Shown: positions 38,790-47,567 of the stretch, one piece after another
Layout: each line of letters begins with the position of its first letter
Position numbering within the stretch: the first letter of the stretch is position 1
Assembly (NCBI RefSeq): GCF_001746415.1
Contig: NZ_MEHJ01000001.1
Location: 2,997,001-3,061,000, forward strand
Source: Streptomyces agglomeratus
GTDB lineage: Bacteria > Actinomycetota > Actinomycetes > Streptomycetales > Streptomycetaceae
Direction: 5' to 3'
DNA: 64,000 bases
Made by a program: the position numbers and the translations under genes
The notes under the pieces: model-generated
What the model was told of the DNA's origin: nothing
Databases searched by the model: none
The model's input: only the letters and a program-made list of their open reading frames with translations

Positions 38790-39314
38790 ATGTCCATCGG
38801 CCACACCCTGCTCGGGCTCCTGGAAACCGGTCCCCGCCACGGCTACGACCTCAAGCGGGCCTTCGACGACAGGTTCGGCCACGACCGCCCCCTGCACTAC
38901 GGCCAGGTCTACTCGACCATGTCCCGACTGCTCAAGAACGGGCTCGTCGAAGTCGACGGCGTGGAGTCCGAAGGCGGCCCCGAGCGCAAGCGCTACGCCA
39001 TCACCGAAGCGGGCATCACCGATGTCGAGCGGTGGCTGGCCCAGCCCGAGAAGCCCGAGCCCTACCTCCGGTCGACGCTCTACACCAAGGTCGTCCTCGC
39101 CCTCCTCACCGGACGCAGCGCCGCCGGCCTCCTCGACGTACAGCGCGCCGAGCACCTGCGGATGATGCGCGACCTCACCGAGCGCAAGCGCCGGGGCGAT
39201 CTCACCGACCAGCTCATCTGCGACCACGCCCTCTTCCATCTCGAAGCCGACCTGCGCTGGCTGGAACTCGCCGCCGCGCGACTCGACAAGCTCGCCGCCG
39301 AGGTACGCGGATGA
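38790..39314 (+). CDS. PadR-family transcriptional regulator
   Basis: This 174-residue PadR protein starts MSIGHTLLGLLETGPRHGYDL. It has a winged helix (about 5-80) and a C-terminal helical dimerisation region (about 95-174). The ATG at 38790 lies after an AT-rich motif, with ATGTATAC at 38760-38767; a longer upstream frame does not match the family. PadR regulators commonly precede efflux ABC transporter genes, but here only a 13-codon relic follows. Confidence 0.9.
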   Translation: MSIGHTLLGLLETGPRHGYDLKRAFDDRFGHDRPLHYGQVYSTMSRLLKNGLVEVDGVESEGGPERKRYAITEAGITDVERWLAQPEKPEPYLRSTLYTKVVLALLTGRSAAGLLDVQRAEHLRMMRDLTERKRRGDLTDQLICDHALFHLEADLRWLELAAARLDKLAAEVRG

Positions 39315-39352
39315 CTCCCGCCGGCTCCCTGCCGGTCGCCCACAGGCCCTAG
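39311..39352 (+). other. 13-codon ORF overlapping the PadR stop, possible transporter relic
   Basis: ATGA overlap at 39311-39314 opens a frame MTPAGSLPVAHRP then stop. ABC-transporter ATPases that follow PadR genes in Streptomyces often begin with a short MT..GSLL.A motif, so this may be the N-terminal stump of a deleted gene. It is too short to prove. Nothing else codes before the convergent oxyR stop at 39379. Confidence 0.3.
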
Positions 39353-39378
39353 GCGTACGGGACCGGCCCCCGGCCGGC

Positions 39379-40362
39379 TCACCCCGCCTCTGCCACGACC
39401 CGCACCGGCAGCCGCCTCATCGCCTCCCGCAGAGCCTGGGCGAACGTCTCGAACTCGCTCTGGCGCGCCGCCCCCGTCCGCATGGCCAGGGCGACCCGGC
39501 GCGACGGCGCGGGGTCGGCGAAGTACCCCGTCACCAGCCGGTCGTTGCGGTCCGTCTCCACCCGCACCGCCGTGCGCGGCAGCAGCGTCACGCCCAGCCC
39601 GCCCGCGACCAGCTGCACCAGCGTGGAGAGCCCGGCGGCCGTCGTCGTGACCGGCGCGCCTTCCGTACGCCCCGCCTCCCGGCAGATGTCGAGCGCCTGG
39701 TCCCGCAGGCAGTGCCCCTCGTCGAGCAGCAGCAGGTGCAGTTCCTTGAGCGCCTCGCGCGGAATGTCCTCGCGCCCGCCCAGCCAGTGCTCGCGCGGCG
39801 TGACCAGCACGAAGTCCTCGTCGAAGAGCGGCAGTTCGGCCACTCCCGGCACGCCCAGCGGGACCGCGAGCAGGAGCAGGTCGAGCCGCCCCGCCGCCAG
39901 CCCCTCCAGCAGCGACGACGTCTGCTCCTCGTGCACCTGGAGGTCCAGGTCCGGATACCGCTCGTGTACGAGCGTGAGCACCGTCGGCAGCAGATACGGC
40001 GCCACCGTCGGGATCACCCCGAGCCTGAGCACCCCGGTGAAGGGCGCCCGTACCGCCTCCGCCTCCTCCATCAGCTCGCCCACCGCCTCCAGCACGGCCC
40101 GCGCGCGCACCGCCAGCCGCTCCCCCGCCGGAGACAGCAGCACCTTGCGCGTCGTACGCTCGACGAGCTGCACTCCGAGCGCGTCCTCCAGCGCCGAGAC
40201 CGCCCCCGACAGCGCCGGCTGGCTCATGCCGATCGCGGCGGCCGCGTCCCTGAAGTGCAGGTACTCCGCCACGGCGGCGAACGCGCGCAGCTGCGAGAGG
40301 CTGGGCTGCTTGGCCCTGGCGCCGCCCACGGCCCCCACGCCGTTTCCATTACTACTGGCCAC
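39379..40362 (-). CDS. oxyR: Hydrogen-peroxide-sensing LysR regulator OxyR
   Basis: This 327-residue LysR protein has an N-terminal winged helix (about 18-80, QPSLSQLRAFAAVAEYLHF) and a periplasmic-binding-like effector domain. The redox disulfide pair of OxyR is present at C218 and C227 (EGHCLRDQALDIC). The start is a GTG. It is divergent from ahpC with 132 bp between, the usual arrangement in which oxidised OxyR activates ahpCD and its own gene. Confidence 0.95.
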   Translation of the reverse strand: MASSNGNGVGAVGGARAKQPSLSQLRAFAAVAEYLHFRDAAAAIGMSQPALSGAVSALEDALGVQLVERTTRKVLLSPAGERLAVRARAVLEAVGELMEEAEAVRAPFTGVLRLGVIPTVAPYLLPTVLTLVHERYPDLDLQVHEEQTSSLLEGLAAGRLDLLLLAVPLGVPGVAELPLFDEDFVLVTPREHWLGGREDIPREALKELHLLLLDEGHCLRDQALDICREAGRTEGAPVTTTAAGLSTLVQLVAGGLGVTLLPRTAVRVETDRNDRLVTGYFADPAPSRRVALAMRTGAARQSEFETFAQALREAMRRLPVRVVAEAG

Positions 40363-40494
40363 TGATAACCACCTCCGATCGGATCAAGCCAGTCTAGCTA
40401 TTTCTGCGATCAATGCTTCCTGTGTCACTGTGGGGATCCGTCCAACCCCCAGGAAACCCCTGAATCGGGATTTCCCTCTCTGCAAGGAGCGCGC
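40363..40494. promoter_or_regulatory. oxyR-ahpCD divergent promoter region
   Basis: This 132-bp region should contain promoters and OxyR operators. A 10-bp palindrome, TCCGATCGGA, lies at 40374-40383, 12 nt from the oxyR start. AT-richer sequence (agtctagctatttctgcgatcaat) at 40391-40414 may overlap one operator. I did not identify exact -10/-35 sites. The ribosome site AAGGAGCG lies just before the ahpC GTG. Confidence 0.5.
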
Positions 40495-41049
40495 GTGCTC
40501 ACTGTTGGTGACCAGTTCCCCACGTACGACCTCACTGCCTGTGTCTCCCTGGAGACCGGCAAGGAGTTCGAGCAGATCAACCACAAGTCCTACGAGGGCA
40601 AGTGGCGCGTCGTCTTCGCGTGGCCCAAGGACTTCACCTTCGTCTGCCCCACCGAGATCGCCGCCTTCGGCAAGCTGAACGACGAGTTCGCCGACCGCGA
40701 CGCGCAGATCCTCGGCTTCTCCGGTGACTCGGAGTTCGTGCACCACGCCTGGCGCAAGGACCACCCGGACCTGACCGACCTGCCGTTCCCGATGCTGGCC
40801 GACTCGAAGCACGAGCTCATGCGTGACCTCGGCATCGAGGGCGAGGACGGCTTCGCGCAGCGCGCCGTCTTCATCGTCGACCCGAACAACGAGATCCAGT
40901 TCACGATGGTGACCGCCGGTTCCGTGGGCCGTAACCCCAAGGAGGTCCTCCGGGTCCTCGACGCGCTCCAGACCGACGAGCTGTGCCCCTGCAACTGGAC
41001 CAAGGGCGAGAACACCCTCGACCCGGTCGCCCTGCTGGCCGGTGAGTGA
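40495..41049 (+). CDS. ahpC: Alkyl hydroperoxide reductase peroxiredoxin AhpC
   Basis: This 184-residue 2-Cys peroxiredoxin has its peroxidatic cysteine C51 in FTFVCPTEIAAF and the resolving pair C164/C166 in ELCPCNW. It reduces hydrogen peroxide and organic peroxides. The start is GTG with AAGGAG upstream. It is followed 3 bp later by ahpD, which supplies the reducing partner in actinobacteria. Confidence 0.96.
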   Translation: MLTVGDQFPTYDLTACVSLETGKEFEQINHKSYEGKWRVVFAWPKDFTFVCPTEIAAFGKLNDEFADRDAQILGFSGDSEFVHHAWRKDHPDLTDLPFPMLADSKHELMRDLGIEGEDGFAQRAVFIVDPNNEIQFTMVTAGSVGRNPKEVLRVLDALQTDELCPCNWTKGENTLDPVALLAGE

Positions 41050-41052
41050 CCC

Positions 41053-41586
41053 ATGGCCCTCGACGAGCTGAAGTCCGCCGTACCGGACTACGCCAAGGAC
41101 CTGCGCCTGAACCTCGGCTCGGTCATCGGCAACAGCGACCTCCCGCAGCAGCAGCTGTGGGGCACGGTCCTGGCCTGCGCGATCGCCTCGCGCTCGCCGA
41201 AGGTGCTGCGTGAGCTGGAGCCGGAGGCCAAGGCCAACCTCAAGCCCGAGGCGTACCAGGCCGCCAAGTCCGCCGCCGCGATCATGGCGATGAACAACGT
41301 CTTCTACCGCACGCGCCACCTGCTCTCCGACCCGGAGTACGGGACGCTGCGCGCCGGCCTGCGGATGAACGTCATCGGCAACCCCGGCGTGGAGAAGGTC
41401 GACTTCGAGCTGTGGTCGCTCGCGGTCTCCGCGATCAACGGCTGCGGCCAGTGCCTCGACTCGCACGAGCAGGTCCTGCGCAAGGCCGGCGTCGAGCGCG
41501 AGACGATCCAGGAAGCGATCAAGATCGCCTCGGTGATCCAGGCCGTCGGCGTCACGATCGACTCCGAAGCCCTCATGGCCGAGTAG
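41053..41586 (+). CDS. ahpD: Alkyl hydroperoxidase AhpD
   Basis: This 177-residue AhpD has the thiol motif C131-G-Q-C134 followed by H138 ([10 protein letters not shown]) and the structural block [17 protein letters not shown]. It acts as a disulfide reductase for AhpC using dihydrolipoamide/SucB-like partners. It is directly co-transcribed with ahpC. A perfect hairpin ends the operon. Confidence 0.96.
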   Translation: MALDELKSAVPDYAKDLRLNLGSVIGNSDLPQQQLWGTVLACAIASRSPKVLRELEPEAKANLKPEAYQAAKSAAAIMAMNNVFYRTRHLLSDPEYGTLRAGLRMNVIGNPGVEKVDFELWSLAVSAINGCGQCLDSHEQVLRKAGVERETIQEAIKIASVIQAVGVTIDSEALMAE

Positions 41587-41602
41587 TCAGCAGTACGTAC
41601 GG

Positions 41603-41639
41603 GAAGGGCCCCGCGGACATCGCGTCCGCGGGGCCCTTC
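41603..41639. terminator. Terminator of ahpCD
   Basis: A perfect 16-bp inverted repeat, 41603-41618 with 41624-41639, lies 17 bp after the ahpD stop and before the convergent gene at 41656. Confidence 0.88.
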
Positions 41640-41655
41640 TCCGTTGGTACGTACG

Positions 41656-42396
41656 TCAGCTCCGGAGCGCGGCCATGAGGTCCCGCAGGTCCTCGACCAT
41701 CAGGGGCGGAAGCGCGGACGTGTCCGGCTCCGGCGGCGGCTCTTCGAACTCGCCCTCGCCCTCGCCCTCGCCCTCGTAGTAGGACTCGTAACCGGGAGTG
41801 ATGCCGAGTTCCAGCACCGCTCCGCCGTCGAGGACCACCAGTCGCGGGCCTTCCCACTCGGCGGGCGGCGGAATGAGGAACGCCTTCTCACCGAGGCCGT
41901 CCACGGCCTCCAGCCTGGCAGGCGCGCCGTCGCCCCAGCGGGGCTGACGGGCGAATGCTTCGAACTCCGCCTCCGGGTCGGCCTTCTTGTGCAGATGAGC
42001 GATGATCTGCACCTCGTAACTCGCCCTGAACTCGCCTTCGCGCGGCTTCACGTCCGGCACGAAGCTCAGGTCGCAGGTCACCCTGTCGAGGGCGCTGTGC
42101 TCGACCACCGCTTCGATGGGGTCGCCCGTTCTCTTCCCGAGGCTCAGCCGCAGCGCGTTCAGCTCCGCCTTCTCGCACAGCCCGTCCCCCACCCGGAAGC
42201 CCCGCGTGTCGACCACGGGCTGGGTCCCCGTCGCGTACAGCCCGCCCGCCCACACCGCCGAGGCGGCCACCGCGCCGCCTGCCGCCCACAGCCACGGCCT
42301 GCGGCCGCGCGGCGTGGCGGGGCGGTCCTCGCTCGTCGCGGTCCCGGGCTCGGGCCAGTCCGGAAAGTCCCCCACCATCTCCGGTTCGGAGATCAT
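41656..42396 (-). CDS. Membrane-anchored protein of unknown function
   Basis: This 246-residue protein has a short acidic N-terminus, one transmembrane helix (about 36-56, LWAAGGAVAASAVWAGGLY) and an extracytoplasmic domain with C74 and C107. A Glu/Gly-rich run near 210-220 is encoded by repetitive DNA. No family is recognised. Its ATG overlaps the stop of the AI-2E-type permease by 4 nt (ATGA), so it is translationally coupled to that gene and may work with it. Confidence 0.75.
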   Translation of the reverse strand: MISEPEMVGDFPDWPEPGTATSEDRPATPRGRRPWLWAAGGAVAASAVWAGGLYATGTQPVVDTRGFRVGDGLCEKAELNALRLSLGKRTGDPIEAVVEHSALDRVTCDLSFVPDVKPREGEFRASYEVQIIAHLHKKADPEAEFEAFARQPRWGDGAPARLEAVDGLGEKAFLIPPPAEWEGPRLVVLDGGAVLELGITPGYESYYEGEGEGEGEFEEPPPEPDTSALPPLMVEDLRDLMAALRS

Positions 42397-43739
42397 TCCG
42401 GTACCGCCGCCTTCTCGCCCGCATCGGCCGGCGCCGCAGCCGTCCGGGGAACCGGCGCCGCGTGCAGCGCCGCCTCCATGCTGTAGGCCCGCAGGTAACC
42501 GACCACGGTATTGGTCACCGCCACCAGCGGCACCGCCACCACCGCACCGCCGATACCGGCGACCAGGCCACCCGCCGCCACCGCGAGGACGACGGCCAGC
42601 GGGTGCACCCGCACCGCGCGGCCGAGGATGAACGGTTGGAGCACATGGCCCTCGATCTGCTGTACGGCCAGTACGACGACCAGCACCATCAGCGCCGTGA
42701 ACACGCCCTGGGTCACCAGCGCCACGACCACCGCCAGGGCGCCCGACATGACCGCGCCGACGAGCGGGATGAAGGCGAACAGGAAGATGAAGACGGCGAG
42801 CGGCACGGCCATCGGTACGTCGAGGAACCAGATGCCGAGGCCGATGAAGATCGCGTCGATCAGCGCGACGATCACCGTGCCCCGCACGTACGCGGTGAGC
42901 GTGCGCCACGCGCGCGGCCCGGCGCCCGCGACGCCGGGCCGGGCCTGCGCGGGCACCAGCCTGAGCGTCCACTCCCAGATGCGCTTCCCGTCGTACAGCA
43001 GGAAGAGCGTCGAGAACATGGCGAGCAGCATGCCGGTGAGGAACTCGACCATCACGGTGACGCCCTGGAGGCCCGCCGAGGTGATCTCCTCGGTGTTGGT
43101 GCCGACCGCGTCGCTCAGGTTCTTCGCGACGTCGTTGATCTGGTCCTCGGTGACATGGAACGGGCTGTTGAGCAGCCAGCGCTTGAGCTCCTCGATGCCG
43201 TCCTTGAGGCGGTCGGAGAGGTTGTCGAGGTTCTCCATGACCTGCCACACCACGAACCAGCCGACCAGCCCCATGACGACGAAGCCGAGGACCGCCGTGA
43301 CGGCGGTGGCGAGGCCGCGCGGCAGTCCCACCCGGCGCAGGCGGGCGACGGTGGGCTGGAGCATCGCGGTGACGAGCAGGGCCGCGACGAAGGCGAGGAC
43401 CACCAGCTGTACGGCGCTGATGACCTTCATCAGCACCCAGAGGGTGCCCGCCAGTACGAGCAGCCGCCAGCCGGCCTCCGCCGCGACGCGCATCCCCCAC
43501 GGGACGGCGGCGACGGGGTCGGGCCTGGCCGGGACGGCGGGCGCGTAGGCGGGCGGCGCGGGGACGTGGTCGACGCCCTCGCCCTCGACGCCCGGCCCGT
43601 ACGACGTCCCGCCCGGGGCGGAGTCGGCGGATTCCGCCTCGGCCGCGGCGCGGCGCTCGTTCAGCAGCTCTCCCATCCGGGTGAGCTTGGCGCCCGTACG
43701 GCTGAGCCATCCCGGCCCTGGCTGTGGCTGTGTTGACAT
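42393..43739 (-). CDS. AI-2E family (UPF0118) membrane permease
   Basis: This 448-residue protein has about eight transmembrane segments, a cytoplasmic head with coiled-coil character, and family blocks such as LRRVGLPRGLATAVTAVLGF, LPFILGRAVRVHPLAVVLAV-like ending motifs and LAVQQIEGHVLQPFILG. AI-2E permeases may export autoinducer-2 or other small molecules; a Na+/H+ antiport role is also proposed for some. The ATG at 43739 gives a natural N-terminus (MSTQPQPGPGW). It is followed by an overlapping membrane-anchored protein. Confidence 0.88.
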   Translation of the reverse strand: MSTQPQPGPGWLSRTGAKLTRMGELLNERRAAAEAESADSAPGGTSYGPGVEGEGVDHVPAPPAYAPAVPARPDPVAAVPWGMRVAAEAGWRLLVLAGTLWVLMKVISAVQLVVLAFVAALLVTAMLQPTVARLRRVGLPRGLATAVTAVLGFVVMGLVGWFVVWQVMENLDNLSDRLKDGIEELKRWLLNSPFHVTEDQINDVAKNLSDAVGTNTEEITSAGLQGVTVMVEFLTGMLLAMFSTLFLLYDGKRIWEWTLRLVPAQARPGVAGAGPRAWRTLTAYVRGTVIVALIDAIFIGLGIWFLDVPMAVPLAVFIFLFAFIPLVGAVMSGALAVVVALVTQGVFTALMVLVVVLAVQQIEGHVLQPFILGRAVRVHPLAVVLAVAAGGLVAGIGGAVVAVPLVAVTNTVVGYLRAYSMEAALHAAPVPRTAAAPADAGEKAAVPE

Positions 43740-43862
43740 GTGGTTCTCTCTTCTCCCCGTCGCTCGCTCCCCCCGGGGAGGCATCGGACCCCGACGGTAC
43801 ACGCGCGGAGCCCCTCACCGTAGACGGTGAGGGGCTCCGCGAGGTTGAACGGTCACTGGGTC

Positions 43863-44606
43863 CTAGTACCAGTGATTGGCCTGCCAGAACGACCAGGCGC
43901 CGCACGGGCTGCCGTAGCGCTCGTCCATGTAGTTCAGGCCCCACTTGATCTGGGTGGCCGGGTTGGTCTGCCAGTCGGCGCCCGCGGACGACATCTTGGA
44001 GGCGGGAAGCGCCTGCACGAGGCCGTAGGCACCCGACGAGGGGTTGCTCGCCCGGTAGTTCCACGTGGACTCGTGGTTCACGATGTTGCTGAAGCACTGG
44101 AACTGGTCGCCGGGGACCATCTGCCGCGCCATGGCCTGGACCTCGGCGACGGTGTAGGAGCCCTGCGTGGCGAAGCTGGACGCGTCACGCGTCGCGGAGC
44201 GGCTCGCGGCGGTGGCCAGCTCCTCCTTCTCGCGCTCCTTGGCGTCGGCTTCGGCCTTCGCCTTGGCTTCGGCTTCCGCTTCTGCCTTGGCCTCCGCCTC
44301 GGCGGCTTCCTTCTTGGACTTCGCGTCCTTGGCGGCCTGAAGACGGGCCGCTTCCTCCGCGGACTTCTTCGCGGTCACGTCGGCGGCGAAGGCCTGTGCG
44401 TCGGCCTGCTGCGTCAGGGACGCGGTCTGTACCTGGGCCTGCTGGCCGGCAGGGATGTCTGCGAGGAGCGTCGTGTCGGCTGCGGTCGCCTCGAAGTTGT
44501 CGTTCGAGGGCTGAGTGTCGCCCGAGGCGACGCCCACAACGGCGCCGACAGTGGTGACCGCGGTAGCCGAAGCCACGGCGAATCCCCGGACCGAAATCCG
44601 GCTCAC
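43863..44606 (-). CDS. Secreted transglycosylase-like protein with coiled-coil
   Basis: This 247-residue protein has a signal peptide (about 1-30, GFAVASATAVTTVGAVVGVASG), then a Lys/Ala/Glu-rich coiled-coil (about 75-135). A C-terminal lysozyme-like transglycosylase domain (about 155-247) has the catalytic Glu in NHESTWNYRA and SGAYGLVQALPASKM. It should cleave peptidoglycan glycan strands. The GTG at 44606, with GGAAGGAAA upstream, was preferred over an ATG 25 codons earlier, which lies outside the signal peptide. I looked for a c-di-AMP (ydaO) leader and did not find its conserved core. Confidence 0.88.
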   Translation of the reverse strand: MSRISVRGFAVASATAVTTVGAVVGVASGDTQPSNDNFEATAADTTLLADIPAGQQAQVQTASLTQQADAQAFAADVTAKKSAEEAARLQAAKDAKSKKEAAEAEAKAEAEAEAKAKAEADAKEREKEELATAASRSATRDASSFATQGSYTVAEVQAMARQMVPGDQFQCFSNIVNHESTWNYRASNPSSGAYGLVQALPASKMSSAGADWQTNPATQIKWGLNYMDERYGSPCGAWSFWQANHWY

Positions 44607-44935
44607 ACGGTTTCCTTCCAGCAGTGCCCGCTCGGGTGACCTCGCGGACGCAATCGTGCCCCTGGCACTGGCCTCCCCCATCGCTGGGCAGTGGAGGCGC
44701 GGACCCGGTGGGCAACTCCTTGTTCAGGAGCGCCGCGTGTGACTCGGGCGGCATACGGCGACGGCTGTTGAGTTGTGTGGTGCTGCATCCCTGAAGATGC
44801 GGGTGTGCCGTATGCGGGGCCTGACGGAAGCAAGACTCTGCCGGAAGCGGACGCCGGGAAGCAATTCTCTGTTGCGTGTGAAAGCTCACACGCCGTTTGT
44901 GCCAGGAGTTTTACGGAAACTTGAGCGCAGCACGA
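44607..44935. other. Long leader/promoter region of the transglycosylase-like gene
   Basis: About 330 bp contain no coding sequence I can support. Two short complementary blocks, gcatcc (44795) and gatgcg (44806), form a small hairpin. A GTGAAAGCTCACAC block at 44878-44891 (AT-richer than its surroundings) could be regulatory. No known riboswitch core is visible. Confidence 0.4.
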
Positions 44936-44973
44936 CGCCGCCCGGCTAGGATCCTGGGTTCCGCCGGGCGGCG
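44936..44973. terminator. Terminator of phoH
   Basis: CGCCGCCCGG at 44936-44945 pairs perfectly with CCGGGCGGCG at 44964-44973 across an 18-nt loop. It lies 27 bp past the phoH stop. Confidence 0.7.
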
Positions 44974-44999
44974 CCAACTGCCTTTTCCCTCTTATGGGA

Positions 45000-46322
45000 T
45001 CAGAGGTGTACGTCCTCCAGCATTTCGGTCACCAGCGCGGCGATCTGCGAGCGCTCCGAGCGGGTGAGGGTGACGTGGGCGAAGAGCGGATGCCCCTTCA
45101 ACTTCTCGACGACGGCGACCACTCCGTCGTACCGGCCGACCCGCAGATTGTCGCGCTGGGCGACATCGTGGGTCAGCACCACCCGCGAATTCGCCCCGAT
45201 CCGGGACAGAACGGTCAACAGGACGTTCCGTTCCAGTGACTGGGCCTCGTCCACGATCACGAACGCGTCGTGCAGCGAGCGGCCCCGGATGTGCGTGAGC
45301 GGCAGCACTTCGAGCATGCCGCGCCCCAGCACTTCCTCGATCACCTCGCGCCCGGCCACGGCCGACAGCGTGTCGAAGACCGCCTGCGCCCAGGGGCTCA
45401 TCTTCTCGGACTCGGAACCCGGCAGGTAGCCGAGCTCCTGGCCGCCCACCGCGTACAGCGGCCGGAAGACCATCACCTTCTTGTGCTGCCGGCGCTCCAG
45501 CACGGCCTCCAGGCCCGCGCAGAGCGCCAGTGCCGACTTTCCGGTACCGGCCCGGCCGCCCATCGAGACGATCCCGACGTCCGGGTCGAGGAGCAGGTCG
45601 AGCGCTATCCGCTGTTCGGCGCTGCGGCCGTGGATGCCGAACGCCTCCCGGTCGCCGCGTACGAGCCTGACCATCCCCTCGGCGGTGACCCGGCCCAGCG
45701 CCTTGCCGCGCTCGGACTGGATCACCAGACCCGTATGTACGGGAAGGTCCGCGGCGGCCGGTTCGTACACCGTCTCCTCGGTGTAGAGCAGATCCACCTG
45801 CTCCGCCGTCAGGGGCAGTTCCGCCATCCCGGTCCAGCCGGAGTCGGTGATGGCGAGCTCGGCGCGGTACTCCTCGGCGAGCAGGCCGACCGAGGACGCC
45901 TTGATCCTCAGCGGCAGGTCTTTCGACACGACGGTTACGTCGAACCCCTCGGCCTGGAGGTTGCGTGCCACCGCCAGGATCCGTGAGTCGTTGTCCCCCA
46001 ATCGATAGCCGGCCGGAAGCACGCCGGGATCGGAGTGGTTGAGCTCGACACGGAGCGTTCCGCCCAGGTCGCCCATCGGGATGGGGGCGTCGAGGCGTCC
46101 GTACCTGATCCGGCAGTCGTCGAGCAGGCGCAGGGCCTGACGGGCGAAGTAGCCGAGTTCCGGATGGTGCCTCTTGGCCTCCAACTCCGTGACCACGACG
46201 ATCGGAAGCACTACTTCGTGCTCGTCGAAGCGGGACATGGCGTTCGGGTCGGCCAGCAGGACGCTGGTGTCGAGAACGTAGGTGCGCCTGTCTGGCATGC
46301 GGCGCTTTGTGCTGGTCACCAC
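45000..46322 (-). CDS. PhoH family protein with PIN domain (PhoH2 type)
   Basis: This 440-residue protein has an N-terminal PIN-like RNase domain (about 10-145; [37 protein letters not shown]). A PhoH P-loop ATPase domain (about 225-435) has Walker [13 protein letters not shown] and Walker [15 protein letters not shown]. PhoH2 proteins act as RNA helicase/ribonucleases in RNA turnover. GTG 46322 ([16 protein letters not shown]) is the usual Streptomyces start. No ribosome site is strong here, so the start is family-based. Confidence 0.92.
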   Translation of the reverse strand: MVTSTKRRMPDRRTYVLDTSVLLADPNAMSRFDEHEVVLPIVVVTELEAKRHHPELGYFARQALRLLDDCRIRYGRLDAPIPMGDLGGTLRVELNHSDPGVLPAGYRLGDNDSRILAVARNLQAEGFDVTVVSKDLPLRIKASSVGLLAEEYRAELAITDSGWTGMAELPLTAEQVDLLYTEETVYEPAAADLPVHTGLVIQSERGKALGRVTAEGMVRLVRGDREAFGIHGRSAEQRIALDLLLDPDVGIVSMGGRAGTGKSALALCAGLEAVLERRQHKKVMVFRPLYAVGGQELGYLPGSESEKMSPWAQAVFDTLSAVAGREVIEEVLGRGMLEVLPLTHIRGRSLHDAFVIVDEAQSLERNVLLTVLSRIGANSRVVLTHDVAQRDNLRVGRYDGVVAVVEKLKGHPLFAHVTLTRSERSQIAALVTEMLEDVHL

Positions 46323-46639
46323 GGAAGGACGAACCCCCTTTTTGAACCCGCATGAGGTCGGGGTGCGACGGCGTCGCGAGCGGTGGGACCGGGCTCGGGC
46401 CACGATGCGCGGGCCGAGCTCCGGCCCTCCGCTTCGTCCACGCCCTGGGCGTGGTCGTCCTGGTGCAAAGGGCCTCCCGGGCGAGCGGACTTGCCGCTCA
46501 CTGAGATACGACGTCCGTGGACCGGGCGTCGACCTGGAAGGGGTATTCCCTCGAACACCTGCCGTCATGCCATGGCATATGACATGTCGTTGAGCCGAGA
46601 ACTGCCCGTAACCCTCCGGATGCCGGTGCGGGGGGTGGG
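46323..46639. other. Intergenic region between uppS stop and phoH start
   Basis: These 317 bp hold no supported gene. They contain a perfect 12-bp palindrome ATGCCATGGCAT at 46567-46578, inside a longer near-palindrome (gtcatgccatggcatatgac, 46564-46583). This is a reasonable regulator-binding candidate, but its position, about 245 bp from the phoH start and 57 bp from the uppS stop, leaves its target open. Confidence 0.4.
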
Positions 46640-47401
46640 TCAGGACCCGTAACGCCGGTGGCGAGCGGCGTAGTCGCGCAGGGCGCGCAGGAAGTCGACC
46701 TTGCGGAAGGCCGGCCAGAAGACTTCGCAGAAGTAGTACTCCGAGTGGGCGCTCTGCCAGAGCATGAAGCCCGAGAGCCGCTGCTCACCGCTGGTACGGA
46801 TGACGAGGTCCGGGTCCGGCTGGCCGCGCGTGTAGAGGTGCTCGGAGATGTGTTCGACGTCGACGATCTCGGCGACCTCCTCCAGGGAGGTGCCCTTCCG
46901 CGCGTGCTCCAGCAGCAGCGAGCGCACCGCGTCCGCGATCTCCTGGCGGCCGCCGTAGCCCACGGCGACGTTGACGAGTATTCCCTCGTTGCCGACCGTG
47001 GCCTGCTCGGCCTCCTTGAGCACCGACTGGGTACGGGCGGGCAGCACGTCCAGCGTCCCGACATGGTGCACGCGCCAGCGGCCGTCGGCGGCGAGGTCAC
47101 GCACCGCGCCCTCGATGATGCCGAGCAGCGGCGTCAGCTCGGCTTCCGCGCGGTCCAGGTTCTCGGTGGACAGCATCCAGAGCGTGACGACCTCGACGTC
47201 CGTCTCGGCACACCAGCCGAGCAGCTCCTGGATCTTGCTGGCGCCCGCCTTGTGGCCCTGCTCGGTGGTGCCGCCGGAGGCCTTGGCCCAGCGCCGGTTG
47301 CCGTCGAGGATCACGCCGATGTGCTTGGGCACCTGGTCGTGATCGAGGCGGCCTTCCACCCGGCGTGCGTAGAGCCTGTACACCAGGTCGCGCAGGTTCA
47401 C
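46640..47401 (-). CDS. uppS: Isoprenyl diphosphate synthase (UppS-like, cis-prenyltransferase)
   Basis: This 253-residue cis-prenyltransferase has [15 protein letters not shown] (catalytic Asp and Asn), [23 protein letters not shown] and the C-terminal [23 protein letters not shown] segment. It makes undecaprenyl or other long-chain polyprenyl diphosphates for cell-wall lipid carriers. GTG 47401 is the start. Streptomyces have two or more paralogues, so the exact chain length is not assigned. It is divergent from an aldo/keto reductase. Confidence 0.93.
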   Translation of the reverse strand: MNLRDLVYRLYARRVEGRLDHDQVPKHIGVILDGNRRWAKASGGTTEQGHKAGASKIQELLGWCAETDVEVVTLWMLSTENLDRAEAELTPLLGIIEGAVRDLAADGRWRVHHVGTLDVLPARTQSVLKEAEQATVGNEGILVNVAVGYGGRQEIADAVRSLLLEHARKGTSLEEVAEIVDVEHISEHLYTRGQPDPDLVIRTSGEQRLSGFMLWQSAHSEYYFCEVFWPAFRKVDFLRALRDYAARHRRYGS

Positions 47402-47567
47402 TGGGTCTCACCTCATGGCGTCGTGCGGGTTCGGTACGTCCCTGGGACCATCCGGCACGCGCGGCTCCCCCAGCCGGGCACGTGCGGTCCCGAAGCGGCC
47501 ACACTACTGCGCGGGCGTCTCGGCGGCCCAACCCGGTCTGTCACAAGTCCGTGATAAGGAGGGGAAT

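Noticed and set aside
44607..44935. Possible c-di-AMP (ydaO) riboswitch before the transglycosylase-like gene
   Set aside because: I looked for the conserved core blocks on the minus strand and did not find them; only small hairpins are present.
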